Shown in pieces: positions 55,201 to 64,000 of a stretch of 64,000 bases of DNA. The stretch spans positions 201,969,013 to 202,033,012 of the forward strand of contig OY755038.1 in the NCBI GenBank assembly GCA_963576565.1. The letters run 5' to 3'. Positions within the stretch are counted from its first letter, which is position 1. Each line of letters opens with the position of its first letter. The position numbers and the translations under genes were made by a program. The DNA comes from Aspidapion aeneum (lineage: Eukaryota; Arthropoda; Insecta; Coleoptera; Brentidae). Under the pieces are notes generated by a model. The model saw only the letters and a program-made list of their open reading frames with translations. It searched no databases and was not told where the DNA came from.

Positions 55201-58200
55201 TTTGGAACACAAAAGCAAATCGGGCCTGCTATAGGCTAGGCCGGAAACTTTTCATCCCATCCTCGTAACTTCACACATAAAATCAAACTTATAAAAAAGA
55301 TTTTTTTTTCGGCATACATTTGTCAAAAATACTATTTTATAAAAACATGCTTTTTGTTCGCCGAGGAAAAAAAATACACAGGTGTAAAAAAATTGGTTTA
55401 AAGGTAGCAGCTGTGGCAGTTTTGTATCAGATTGCAGAAAAAAAATAGCACAAAACTGTAGTACAACTACAACAATGCAAGAAAATGCCCACGAATAAGG
55501 ATACTCTTCCAAAATATTGGATAAAAGTCCTCATCCGCTTGCCACTCTTACTCCCTCCCCGGGCCCCCAAAGTTTATCATAAAGGACAAATAAAAAATCG
55601 TCCAAGATCAGAAAGGAAAATGTTATAACAGTCCAGTCAAAAACGGAATGATTAATAACCGGATATTATCAAAAATGTCATTTATTCAAATAAGACACGA
55701 GCATAACCGAAGTTTTGTTAATATATTTTATCAAAACTGGAAAAAATTCAAAAAGACAATATCATAAAAAGGAGTCGCGCTTAACGTTTGTGTCGTTCAC
55801 GTAAAGAAGAGCAGTTCACTACAACCTCTTTATTGCCTTGCCTAATAAATCCGTCGTATCTACATAGGCAATGCTATAGCAGATACTAAAAAACCTTAAA
55901 AAAGGTCAGGCAGGGCGTGTTGGATTTTAGGTTCGTTTGTAAGTAATTAACCAAGAGGTTAGGGTAACACCGATTTCGACCTCTCAAGAAAAGGACAGGG
56001 AGCTAATTAAAGGAAAAAGGAGACATTTTTATATTTTTATGTATTTTTTAATTCAAAAGAATTTAAGATTTAAATTTGCTGAAAAAAAAACGGAACCAGT
56101 ATACATGAAAAGAAAAGATAGAGTTGCGCATGGTAGGTCCGGCCCCCTTTTTTGATTTTGTCCTTTTTAATTTTGTCCGATTTTGAAAAAAAACGTTATA
56201 TTAAACTGCGATTTTGCTTTTGTCTTGTTTTGATGAATGACGTTTTTGGTAATGTCCTATTATGAGTAATTCCGTTTTTGACATTGAACTGTTATACCAT
56301 TTTCCTTTTTGATCTTGGACAATTTTTGTGTTGTCATTTATGACGATGGATAGGGATTCTCACCCCCACTCACTCTACCGCCGAGTAGCCAAGTTTTTTT
56401 TTGTATTGGCTCTGTCTGCTTATTGCAGACAATTTGCCAGCTCAGTTCGGTGGACACCAAGATAATGTGACTCGAATCCACTTGGTGAAGCAGGCCGGCC
56501 CGCTAAGCACTACCACGCTAGGCAATTATTTTCTCATGAAGGATCTAATTTTGCCTGAAATTCTTCAGGGTTCTTTATCTTTCTAGCGTCATCTACGCTT
56601 TTAACGCGGAACTATCCTCTGAACGTCACTTTGCCTAATTCGTTAATGACCAAGCCCCGCCCAAGACAGGCGTTTCCCCTACATCTGGTGGATTTATAAA
56701 TGGATAGTAGGCTCGAGCTTGTGTGGCATAGGGATCGGTTCGGTTGAACCAACGACATGCGAGGGGAATAGATTACTATTCCTCCCTGCGTTAATGTTGA
56801 GATTTCTATAGAGCCCATAGTCCATTCATTTTTAACTAAGAAACGATAAATCACTGAAATATTCTTTCACTGAATTTTCCTAAGAGGACTGAAGGCAAAG
56901 CCCTCTGTTCTGAAATTTTAGTGGATAACAATTTTAGGAAAATAATGTACCAATGTTAACCAAAAAATATAAACAATGCGCCCAACAAAAATAAATCAAG
57001 TGTTTCAAGCCATGCGTGTTGACTGGCGACTATATAACCAGATGTGGTGAGATTTTAATAAACAAAAGTGATTCGTGTCAATGAAATACTTCTTTATTTT
57101 AGGTTTAAAAAAAGGATTTGGTTAAAAATATTGTTCCAATATGTTTAATTACGAAAAATTCAAGTATTTGTCCCTTTAAAATCTTGTCTATTTAGTAAGC
57201 TGGTCTCGGAGAAGAATTAAGGGGAAGATAACCACAAAATGGCCGACATCGAAAAGCCATCTATTCCCCTCTCACGTCTCTGGGTTGAACCGAACCCACC
57301 GCCCTTTGATCGCCAGACGTAGAGACCCTGTATGACATATTTTTACAAAAGAGAGGCGCGACAAACCCATCAAAGTCACCGCAAATTATCATTTTTTGGT
57401 TATGTTATTTTCTTGCCAAGTTCATTGGCGTTTCACTAAAATAATTTAAATTGTCAACAGTGAGTGACATCAATCATCATGCGACATATAAACAAACAAG
57501 TTTGTCCGCACACCCTGTATAGGTTTTGTTAAAAATCGTTTAATTTTATTTTCCGACGCTTATGATTTAACAAGGACAGAAGATGCGTCTCTCTCTAAAC
57601 ACCGCTAGAGTATAGAGGAGCGATATTTTCATCTTTTGATTTAAATAAATTTGACTTTGAAGAGTTTGTCCCGTCTCTTTTTCTATAAAATATGTTATAC
57701 ATACAGGGTCTCTAGCCAGAGGTAGCCAGAGTTTTTAAACTGTAGTATTTAAAACTACGAGTATTTGAACTACTAACCGGTCTGTATGCTAGGTCAGTAG
57801 CTCATAAAAGAACAACATTTCCTCAAACTAAATCCTTTTTGAAGTAGCCTTGGTGGCTTAGTGCGTTCGCGCATTGAACACGAGTGAGTTAAAGGAATCT
57901 CGCTTGCTACAGTGGCGGGTTCGATCCCCCGTCGGTTGTCGAGGTCGGGTGCGGCAGTCATTTATAGGATTCCTGGGAAGTGTAAAATGTAATATTGTCC
58001 TACTCCTTCATTCACGCCGGTACCCAGGCCGGATGAGGTCGGATATCTTGTGAAGGCGGACTTTGTTACATACTCCTTCAGTCGGTAGGTCATACTAAGG
58101 GACAAAAGGACCAGATAAAAAAATAGCTGGTCTGGGGTTCCAAAGGATCCGCGCAATTAGGCGTTCCGAAATGGCGGCATTAGTGTCGGCGAAAGAGTCA

Positions 58201-61200
58201 CGGTTATCAAATGAGAAAAAAATAATAAAAATAGATCTTTTTGGTATTTTTTTCTTTTTTTTTAATAAGAAAAAGTGTATAATGATAGGCTCCACTCGCT
58301 GTCGTCAAACATCACTTGAAAAAAAAATGTTTTGGCAATTAGTTGTATAAACTACTATTTTATCTCTCCCAGATCAAGTGTGGGTACACTTTACACATAA
58401 GATTTTTTCTTTTATTTTGACCTACCTCTCTATCCTTTTTAATAATTTTATTAGCCAACTCAGATTGCTCTTTCAACGTTTTGGCAAAATTAAGCATCTC
58501 TTGAGTGATTTTGTCCTGCACTCCTTCATTATATTTTATTACTTGATCTAGATCAACAGTGGCTGTGCCTCCTTCTTTGGTTGTATTGTGCCTATGTCTT
58601 AAACCTAAAAGAAATATTGTTGAATAATGATCAACAATAATGTATAAGCCGCTGTATAACATAATGTGTATTTGACAAAATTTCTCGCTGAGCCAGGGTT
58701 TTCCAAAATTGCAATTAACGGCGATCCCTGGGCCTAAACAGCGACCGAAATTAATGATGGGGAACGTCACGTGGCGCGGCAGATTACCAACAGCTCCCAA
58801 GGGACCACCACGACGTTTAACGTGTTAAGAAAGCCTTTTTTATACCTTAAAATTTTACACACTGTCAGAAAATTTCTAAAAATAGCTTCTTTGCTCACTG
58901 ATGCTAAAAACACCAGTAAAACTTATCTTGACCAAAACACGAAACTTAAATGCACTGCACAAAAGCTGTGAAATATAGAGGCAGAGATCAAATCACTTCT
59001 GTGTATTCTTAAAAACTGACCTCTCTAATACCCATTTCTAGGGTAAAATCATATACTATGCTTTTACTATGTTGCCAAATTGTAAAAAAAATCAGTGATT
59101 GCATGTGTTAACACCAGTGATACAAAAATCAATTACGAAAGGTTTGTGACAGCATTAACAAACCAACGGGCCATATACGGACCATATGCGGACAAGAGTG
59201 CCCAGATATGAACCTCAATGGGAAGCATATCTTCATACTTTCGGGCAGCCAAGCGGCCATAAAGGCTTTTAAGTTTATCAAAGCTAGTCTGGATGTATAG
59301 ACCAATCATCTGACAAAGTGTAGACCTTAAAACGACTAGCTCAAAATTACACTTATGTGGGTACCAAGACATTGAAGAAAATGAGGAAGCACAGCCTCGC
59401 AAAGAAAGGCGCGGCAACACCCTATTGCGGATCAGAGCCCTTCAGTAGACTAATGAAAAGGCACTACATAAAAGAACTGAATGATTGGAAAATGAACCAG
59501 TTGGTGTCTTACTGGGGCCAAACTCCGGGAAAAAGACCAACAGCTTCTAGAAATGAACAGGAACGACTTAAAACTAGTAGTCGGACTGCTTAGCGGACAC
59601 TGCCTAGTAAAATATAAAGGCAATAGGTAAGGCCAACAATGAAAACTGCATATTCTGCAGTAGCGCATCAGACACAGCTGAACATCTGCTCTGTGATTGC
59701 CCTGCCTTACTTTGTAAAAGGCTCCGCTACCTTGAAGGAGGTACCCTATCGCCTCAAGAAGTGAGCCAACTAACTCCCAAGAAAATAGCTTCCTTCGGCA
59801 GAAGCTTGCAAATCATGAAAACAAAATGAGATGTAGAGTCATGCACAAAATATCTTGTAGGTATAGGTGCTGACCGGCTTGGAAGCCGATACGACTCAAG
59901 GTTTTTGACATATTTGACTAGCAAGAGCGTATCCAGATAAAAACAAAAAGAAGGTGTAGGTGTCTGAATGCTATGGCTTTCTTAAGGGTGGGCAAATTCG
60001 TAATCTATTTGCATTTCAATGACTGATTTAAAAAAAATCCAATAAAAGGGGCAGTTGCCCTAGATATGTTGCCAAGGATAAAGTGACAACCTCAGCCTAT
60101 AGTTTTTTATAAAAAATATTTTTCAGTTTTTTATCTAATAAAGCAACAATTTTTTAAAATTTGTTTTTAAAAATATGTTTGCTTTGAATGGGAATGTTAG
60201 CTCGCGTTAAATTTTGCGGTTTTTTTTTTTAAATTTAAAACCACACAATTGAATTAGAAAGAGAGTACATTTTTTCGCGCATCCCTTTGACCGCCTCGAG
60301 AAAAATGGCGTGTTAATTACTTTCTCCAATTGATTACAATTTTATATACTTGAAAGTGCTCGGTTTGTGTACTAAACCATTAAACTAGAAGCTTCAGCCC
60401 TTCCGCTATGTGGTGTCATCATTAGATCCTGACAGAAGCCCCTGGAACGTGAGAAAATTGGCTGCACATTGGTGAGTACTCTTGTTTTCGACTTTCCGTT
60501 GTGTGATTTACAGCAATTAACCTATGGAATTTTCGTGATTCCATATCAATTATTATGTTTGTTCGCGATTTCGTTAAATAAAAATATATATAGTCCATTG
60601 CAGCTATCGTTTTTCTTACTGCAGGCAAACATGTGAATCTGTCAACTTTTCACCACTATAATCTTTTTTGTACAAAATTCTTGTGAAATGTTAATGGGTA
60701 CACTCACACACTTAGAAATTCGATTTGGTTTAAAATAGTTCAGTTGTTTTCAAGATACATTGCAATTCCACAAAAATTTTACCTTTTCACTGGGATCACC
60801 CATGTGTCCAACTTGCAGCTAAACTATTGTTTTTTTACTCAAAGCTTTTAAAGCTCTTGTTGCATTTACACCTTGGCTTGTGCATTTTTTTGCTTATAAG
60901 GTAAACAAACCAGTCTTTGACATCCAACCAGTAATTGACAGCTTGACTTAATGTGAAATTTTTTAAGGAATCTATAAAACTTTTTTTTGAAATTCACACA
61001 TAAATATAGTACCAGTTTTTGACATGGCAACGTAAACAGGTGTTTTGTTACTGTGTTTTAATTAGAAACAGCAAATATAATTATTTTTTTATTGTATTTT
61101 TAGTGTTTTAAATAGGCATATGAATTTTGTACTGCACATTAAAGTATATATTAGAGAACCTTGTAATTAACCTAAAACATTCCCTTGCAACATTTCAAAG

Positions 61201-62767
61201 CTTTGAGCTCACCTGTCAATCACTGGCTCTGATAAAATAACATTTTCCAGTTATTGACATTTGTGTCATATTTTAGTTCTCAATTCAAACCTGACACTGT
61301 TGACACACCTTGGTTTTTTTCCTTTGTAATAACTTATTCCAGTGGTCAATAGTGGTCGATATAGGGTTTGACATGAAGTGTCAATCACTGGAGGTATTAT
61401 ATAGGTTACCTATGTACCAGTTTAATAAAAAATATGTATTCCTAAAGCAGTATTTAAGGTTATTTTTTAGTTAATTAAATTGCATCTCTTGAGTCAGTAA
61501 CTGGGTGGAATTTGGGTGTCAATAATTGGAATTTTGGAGTCAATTGCTGGTCATTTTACATCAATTTTTTTTTCTACCTATCAGAAAAAGGTATAAACTG
61601 TTGTTAAAACTACTTTTTCTTATTCATATAAACCCTAATAGGTACATCTTTTAGTGCAAATAAAAGCAGTCTGAAGTTCAAGTATCAGGTTATATTTATG
61701 TTTTACTGGAAAAAACACTCTAAATGTGTCAAAGACTGGTAGGTTTACCTTAAATATGATGAGGGGGAAAAACACATGCTTTACACATGCAAATTTACAT
61801 GGCATTATTGGCAATTTACATGTTACACAAATGTCATGGCATGACCCCAAGATTTACATGGCAGTGCTGGCAATACCTGTACAAATTTTAGGTCTTTAAA
61901 TTGGAGACTACTTAATGTCAAAATTAAATAAAATAGGAAACAAATAAATATCATTGATGCTGGTGCATACATTGCCAAAAGTTCATCAAAGTCAGAATAA
62001 TCAGAAATAAAAAATCTAACCTAGTAAGTCTTCTCTTTCAGCTAGTGGATTGCTAAGCTCAGTGTATTTGCTAGTGGTGATTCCTGCTGCTGATTTTATT
62101 TTGATTATTCTTGATTGGTATGTCCTGAGGGATTCTATTGAGACTCTGAAAGAAAAACAGTGTTTGTAAAGTAATTACACTTAAATATGACTGCAGTCAA
62201 TAACTGGAAGTCCTGAAATTCCTGCATCTTATGCTGGGTTTATACAGATAAAAATAAATATTAAAATAAAAATTGACTCTATGGAAAACTGTGTAGGTGT
62301 TTATAAGTACAGAAAAAGATAAAAATAAAATTAAAGTCAACCAACTTTTATTTAATTTTTATATAGAAATGGATGTGTGCATGTGCAACATTACGTCATG
62401 TAACCTTTGGTGTTATTTTGATGGACAATTTCAGTTTTTGTTTTCATATAATTTTAAGCTATCCAACTTTCACACTGTTTTTTTGCAAAAAAATAATGTG
62501 TTAAAAAGTAATTTTTTATTTTTATTTGGTTGTATAAACAGCAAAATATTTTTTGTATTTTTATCTGTATAAACCCAGCAGTACTATCTGATTTTCAAGG
62601 AAAGCAGAGAGAACTTACTCAGTATGTTTCTTGATTTCCTGTAGCATATCCTCCAAAGTTTCGACATACTTTTCCAAATAGGGATCCTCCTTTCTTTGTT
62701 TTAGAGTTAACTCACATTTAGCTAGCAGTCTTCTCAGGTTTATTTCTTGTCTAGAGAGCGCTACCAT
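52255..62767 (-). CDS. USE1: Vesicle transport SNARE USE1, 5 exons
   Basis: Assembled by me from 62767-62619, 62145-62021, 58604-58426, 54109-53968 and 52295-52255. Total 636 nt, 211 residues plus stop (human 259; the difference is in the poorly conserved middle). Known role: SNARE for Golgi-to-ER retrograde fusion, anchored in the ER membrane. Seen: N-terminal helical region with NLRRLLAKCE and LEKYVETLEDMLQEIKK (1-50); KYTELSNPLAEREDLLG (about 75-92); SNARE helix from VDLDQVIKYNEGVQDKI to SKLEVESTKLAEHSKR (about 108-180) with the Asp of IIKKDRE (about 149) in the zero-layer position typical of USE1; one C-terminal membrane span (about 183-206) and a short basic tail MKKSK. All phases agree. 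Introns carry two mariner-type elements, a SINE and non-LTR debris. Confidence 0.93.
52480..53389 (-). mobile_element. Mariner-type element, internally deleted
   Basis: TIRs CGAGGGTGGTTCAAATATGA and the inverse, flanked by TA, 910 bp. The transposase on the minus strand keeps a helix-turn-helix part (WTKAFKDGRETVENEPHDRR, 53096-52872) and the C-terminal part (WEVLEYPPYSPDLSPYDYHI, 52867-52553). The middle with the first catalytic Asp and the HxDNA region is missing. In USE1 intron 4. Confidence 0.92.
53465..53875. mobile_element. Fold-back element in USE1 intron 4
   Basis: Inverted arms with TTTTGACATGTTTTCCTCGG / CCGAGGAAAACATGTCAAAA, CGCATTGGCGG / CCGCCAATGCG, and TATACAGGCT near the ends. 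Exon 4 of USE1 begins less than 100 bp away. Confidence 0.82.
53968..54109 (-). CDS. USE1: USE1 exon 4 (SNARE end and membrane span)
   Basis: Acceptor TATATTTTTAG, donor GTAAGT. Encodes AVSNATQLTEQNFSKLEVES and the hydrophobic WMWIMLGLVLFIFI. If the donor is not used, translation ends four codons later (I-S-K-F-stop), giving a shorter tail. Confidence 0.93.
54147..55265 (-). mobile_element. Second mariner-type element, with in-frame stops
   Basis: Ends GGATGGAAAGTTTCCGGCCTA and the inverse (CGAGGATGGGATGAAAAGTT), flanked by TA. The transposase keeps a helix-turn-helix (EEVAESVGISKERVHHSL), ATVFWDAKGILLIDYL with the first Asp, and ILFHQDNAPCHKS with the second. A TGA at 54440-54438 interrupts before HPPYSPDLAPSDF, and a TAG near 55026 interrupts the N-terminal part. 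A different subfamily from the element at 52480. USE1 intron 3. Confidence 0.92.
55574..56343. mobile_element. Fold-back element, ~780 bp
   Basis: CGTCCAAGATCAGAAAGGAAAATG at the left is mirrored by CATTTTCCTTTTTGATCTTGG at the right; inverted similarity continues through AAAAACGGAAT and GTCATTTATTCAAA. USE1 intron 3. Confidence 0.82.
56731..57298. mobile_element. Inverted-end element
   Basis: GGTTCGGTTGAACCAACGAC and GAGGGGAATAGAT at the left; ATCTATTCCCCTC and GGGTTGAACCGAACCCA at the right. It abuts the hAT-like element at 57320. Non-coding. Confidence 0.65.
57320..57714. mobile_element. hAT-like miniature element, uninterrupted copy
   Basis: 395 bp, ends TAGAGACCCTGTATG and the inverse, flanked by GCCAGACG and GCCAGAGG (7 of 8 alike). 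Opposite orientation to the copy at 34902. It retains the site that the gypsy element occupied in the other copy (ATGCGACATATAAACAAACA). Confidence 0.87.
57842..58215 (+). mobile_element. tRNA-derived SINE
   Basis: The head carries an A-box-like TGGCTTAGTGCG (about 57854) and a perfect B box GGTTCGATCCC at 57918-57928, the internal RNA polymerase III promoter. A tRNA-unrelated body follows (GCCGGTACCCAGGCCGGATG, AAATGGCGGCATTAGTGTCG) and an A-rich end. It does not fold as a normal tRNA gene by eye. USE1 intron 3, opposite strand to the gene. Confidence 0.8.
58426..58604 (-). CDS. USE1: USE1 exon 3 (first half of SNARE helix)
   Basis: Acceptor TTTCTTTTAG, donor GTAGGT. Encodes LRHRHNTTKEGG, then VDLDQVIKYNEGVQDKITQE and ELANKIIKKDRE. 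The frame is open on both sides into intron, but family similarity is confined here. Confidence 0.94.
58605..59129. other. USE1 intron 2, left part: nothing recognised
   Basis: No repeat or coding pattern identified beyond the open frame that runs into exon 3. Confidence 0.5.
59130..59850 (+). pseudogene. Degraded non-LTR retrotransposon 3' region (RNase H and zinc finger)
   Basis: In shifting frames: MWVPRH (RNase H 'WVPGH' motif) near 59356, LAKKGAATPYCGSEPFSRLM, and the finger CIFCSSASDTAEHLLCDCP near 59650-59705 (C-x2-C-x8-H-x3-C). The same class of C-terminus as the fragment at 4381 but a different copy. Confidence 0.8.
60880..62020. repeat. Region with a recurring 12-bp motif GTCAATNACTGG
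   Basis: GTCAATCACTGG, CCAGTTATTGACA, GTCAATAATTGG, GTCAGTAACTGG and similar forms occur about ten times between 60905 and 61740, in both orientations, and again at 62195 beyond USE1 exon 2. Part of it (61620-61745) is the inverse of 43520-43640, so it belongs to a dispersed element. USE1 intron 2. Confidence 0.65.
62021..62145 (-). CDS. USE1: USE1 exon 2
   Basis: Acceptor TTTTCTTTCAG. Encodes VSIESLRTYQSRIIKIKSAA and KYTELSNPLAEREDLL. The donor GTTAGA is weak but is the only one that keeps the frame (G|GT, Gly) and reproduces the family's LLG. Confidence 0.9.
62619..62767 (-). CDS. USE1: USE1 exon 1
   Basis: ATG at 62767-62765, MVALSRQEINLRRLLAKCEL then LEKYVETLEDMLQEIKKHT. Donor GTAAGT; ends in phase 2 (GA|A, Glu). 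Confidence 0.92.
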
Positions 62768-62778
62768 CTTAATTTCAT
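62761..62778 (-). promoter_or_regulatory. Short upstream ORF overlapping the USE1 start codon
   Basis: On the minus strand, ATG AAA TTA AGA TGG TAG: a five-codon frame whose TGG TAG contains the USE1 ATG in another frame. If the transcript starts upstream of 62778, it would lower USE1 initiation. Confidence 0.6.
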
Positions 62779-63220
62779 TTAAAAAATTTTAAAAATTAAG
62801 TTTGTAAAATAAGTTTAATTAACCTCGAAAAGGACACGTCTGCGAAAAACAGCTGATTGCCAAAAAACTGGGGCTGGGTTGACGCGAATCTGCATATCGA
62901 TAATTGTTGAAATGAGTTCCAGTTAGCCAGATAATTGTTCGCGGACGCATCGTCGCAAGACCCAAATAGATACAATCCGAGGGGTATCAATTGGACCTAA
63001 TTTGTACACCATTCTATAGGACTTATTTATCTAGTTTATTTTAGTGTCCTGTATAGTGAAGAAAATTTTTGTACACCCACTGTCCATCATCATTGCAATT
63101 AGTTCACCCCACAGAACACCAAGTGGTTCACCCCGTACCCGCTCTACCTGTGTACACAAGAGTGTAGTGCGACTGGAGAAGTAAAGCTCCAAAATCTAAC
63201 CGTAAGAAGCGAAATCTAAA

Positions 63221-63493
63221 GCCGCGTATTCATTTCAAGCAGAATTCGCATGCCTCGCTGCGACACCGGACGAATGCCACGTTTGCATTCATGCTCAAGT
63301 GAAAACGCGTCTTGAGAAGAACAATATTTAACTGAATGCTCGTTTGAAATTCCAACTCAGATTGGATGGCGTCGCATGCCGCGGTTTCATGCGTGTTGAT
63401 TTTGCGCACGCCTTCACGGGACGTACACATACATATGCTCGTTTGGCCTCGCAGCGAGGCATGCAGATTCAGCCTGAAATTAATACGCGGCAT
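63221..63493. mobile_element. GC-rich miniature TIR element upstream of USE1
   Basis: Ends GCCGCGTATTCATTTCAAGC and the inverse of GCCGCGTATTAATTTCAGGC, each with GCATGCCTCGCTGCGA further in. 273 bp. Its GC content is far above the surroundings. A one-ended relative lies at 30492. The superfamily was not determined. Confidence 0.82.
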
Positions 63494-63844
63494 AACCGAC
63501 AACTTTTTTAATATTTGAAATTGAAACATTTCTTTCTTGTTGTAGTATAGTCGTAATGAAGGATTTAAGATAAAAAATTATGTTTGTGATATAAAAAACT
63601 TAAAAACTAATACCCTGCACCCATACTAATGTAGCTCCCACTCTGTGCCTAGCCTAGCCACAGAAGCTTGGATCTAACTTCATCCCGAAAATTTTTCGCT
63701 GTCATATATCGATTTTTTTTCTTATGTTCTATGGTTTTTTAAAATTTTGCATAAAATTTACAAAAATCCAAAACGGAAATCTAAAAATTTACTTTTGAAA
63801 AAATTAAACAATTTTTCCCGATGGTAAGTAAGTACAAAATTCTG

Positions 63845-63914
63845 ATGACCAAGTTTTGTGGTTTCTTAAGTGTTTGGCAATGACCAAGTTTTGTGGTTTC
63901 TTAAGTGTTTGGCA
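63845..63914. repeat. Perfect 35-bp tandem duplication
   Basis: The unit ATGACCAAGTTTTGTGGTTT plus 15 bp occurs twice without a mismatch (63845-63879 and 63880-63914). Confidence 0.92.
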
Positions 63915-64000
63915 ATATTTCTGTAATGAAGTAGATCAAGTTTATATTCCATCCTAAAATAAAATGATAAAATTACTACATACAGGGGGCTCCGTCTCCT

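Noticed and set aside
55252..55512. 86-codon minus-strand frame with hydrophobic stretches
   Set aside because: Overlaps a mariner end and biased AT sequence; no conserved pattern or splice context.
57842..57945. A functional tRNA gene
   Set aside because: The B box is perfect but no complete cloverleaf with paired acceptor stem was found, and unrelated repeat-like sequence follows; a SINE is the better reading.
58605..58800. N-terminal extension of the 146-codon frame before USE1 exon 3
   Set aside because: An acceptor at 58605 and in-phase joining to exon 2 show that it is intron.
63230..63529. 99-codon minus-strand frame upstream of USE1
   Set aside because: It lies within the TIR element; apparent coding comes from its higher GC content.

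Overview
This window is eukaryotic nuclear DNA, most likely from an insect. It is AT-rich, has introns with GT...AG boundaries, and is crowded with transposable elements. The insect assignment is an inference from gene content, mariner, Ty3/Gypsy and non-LTR elements, and many terminal-inverted-repeat (TIR) miniature elements. A beetle is possible, but the sequence does not settle the order. No bacterial operon, CRISPR array or rRNA was seen.

Three conserved genes can be assembled exon by exon with matching splice phases. (1) MTPAP, the mitochondrial poly(A) polymerase, lies on the minus strand at 16731..499 (7 exons, 597 codons). (2) TUBGCP4 (Drosophila Grip75), gamma-tubulin complex component 4, lies on the plus strand at 17112..49783 (11 exons, 678 codons). 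(3) USE1, an ER/Golgi SNARE, lies on the minus strand at 62767..52255 (5 exons, 211 codons). MTPAP and TUBGCP4 are head to head with 380 bp between their start codons. TUBGCP4 and USE1 converge, with about 2.5 kb between their stop codons. The genes act in unrelated processes (mitochondrial RNA, microtubule nucleation, membrane fusion), so the arrangement is neighbourhood and not a pathway.

Layout: 1-370, decayed copy of the last MTPAP exon. 499-16731, MTPAP, with fold-back elements, tandem repeats and a 1.5-kb array of a 9-bp repeat in its introns. 16732-17111, shared promoter region. 17112-49783, TUBGCP4, whose introns hold a 5'-truncated non-LTR element, six broken copies of its own exon 3, a 680-bp palindrome, a hAT-like miniature element split by a near-complete Ty3/Gypsy element, a three-level nest of DNA elements, and a 1.3-kb palindrome. 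49930-50082, decayed copy of the last TUBGCP4 exon. 52255-62767, USE1, with two dead mariner-type elements, fold-backs, a tRNA-derived SINE and non-LTR debris in its introns. 62768-64000, upstream of USE1, with one TIR element.

The most unusual theme is repeated local duplication of exons. Exon 3 of TUBGCP4 has six upstream pseudo-exon copies that all keep the splice acceptor, and the last exons of both TUBGCP4 and MTPAP have a decayed copy just downstream. No novel protein system was recognised; the unexplained structure is in exon copies, nested elements and repeat arrays.
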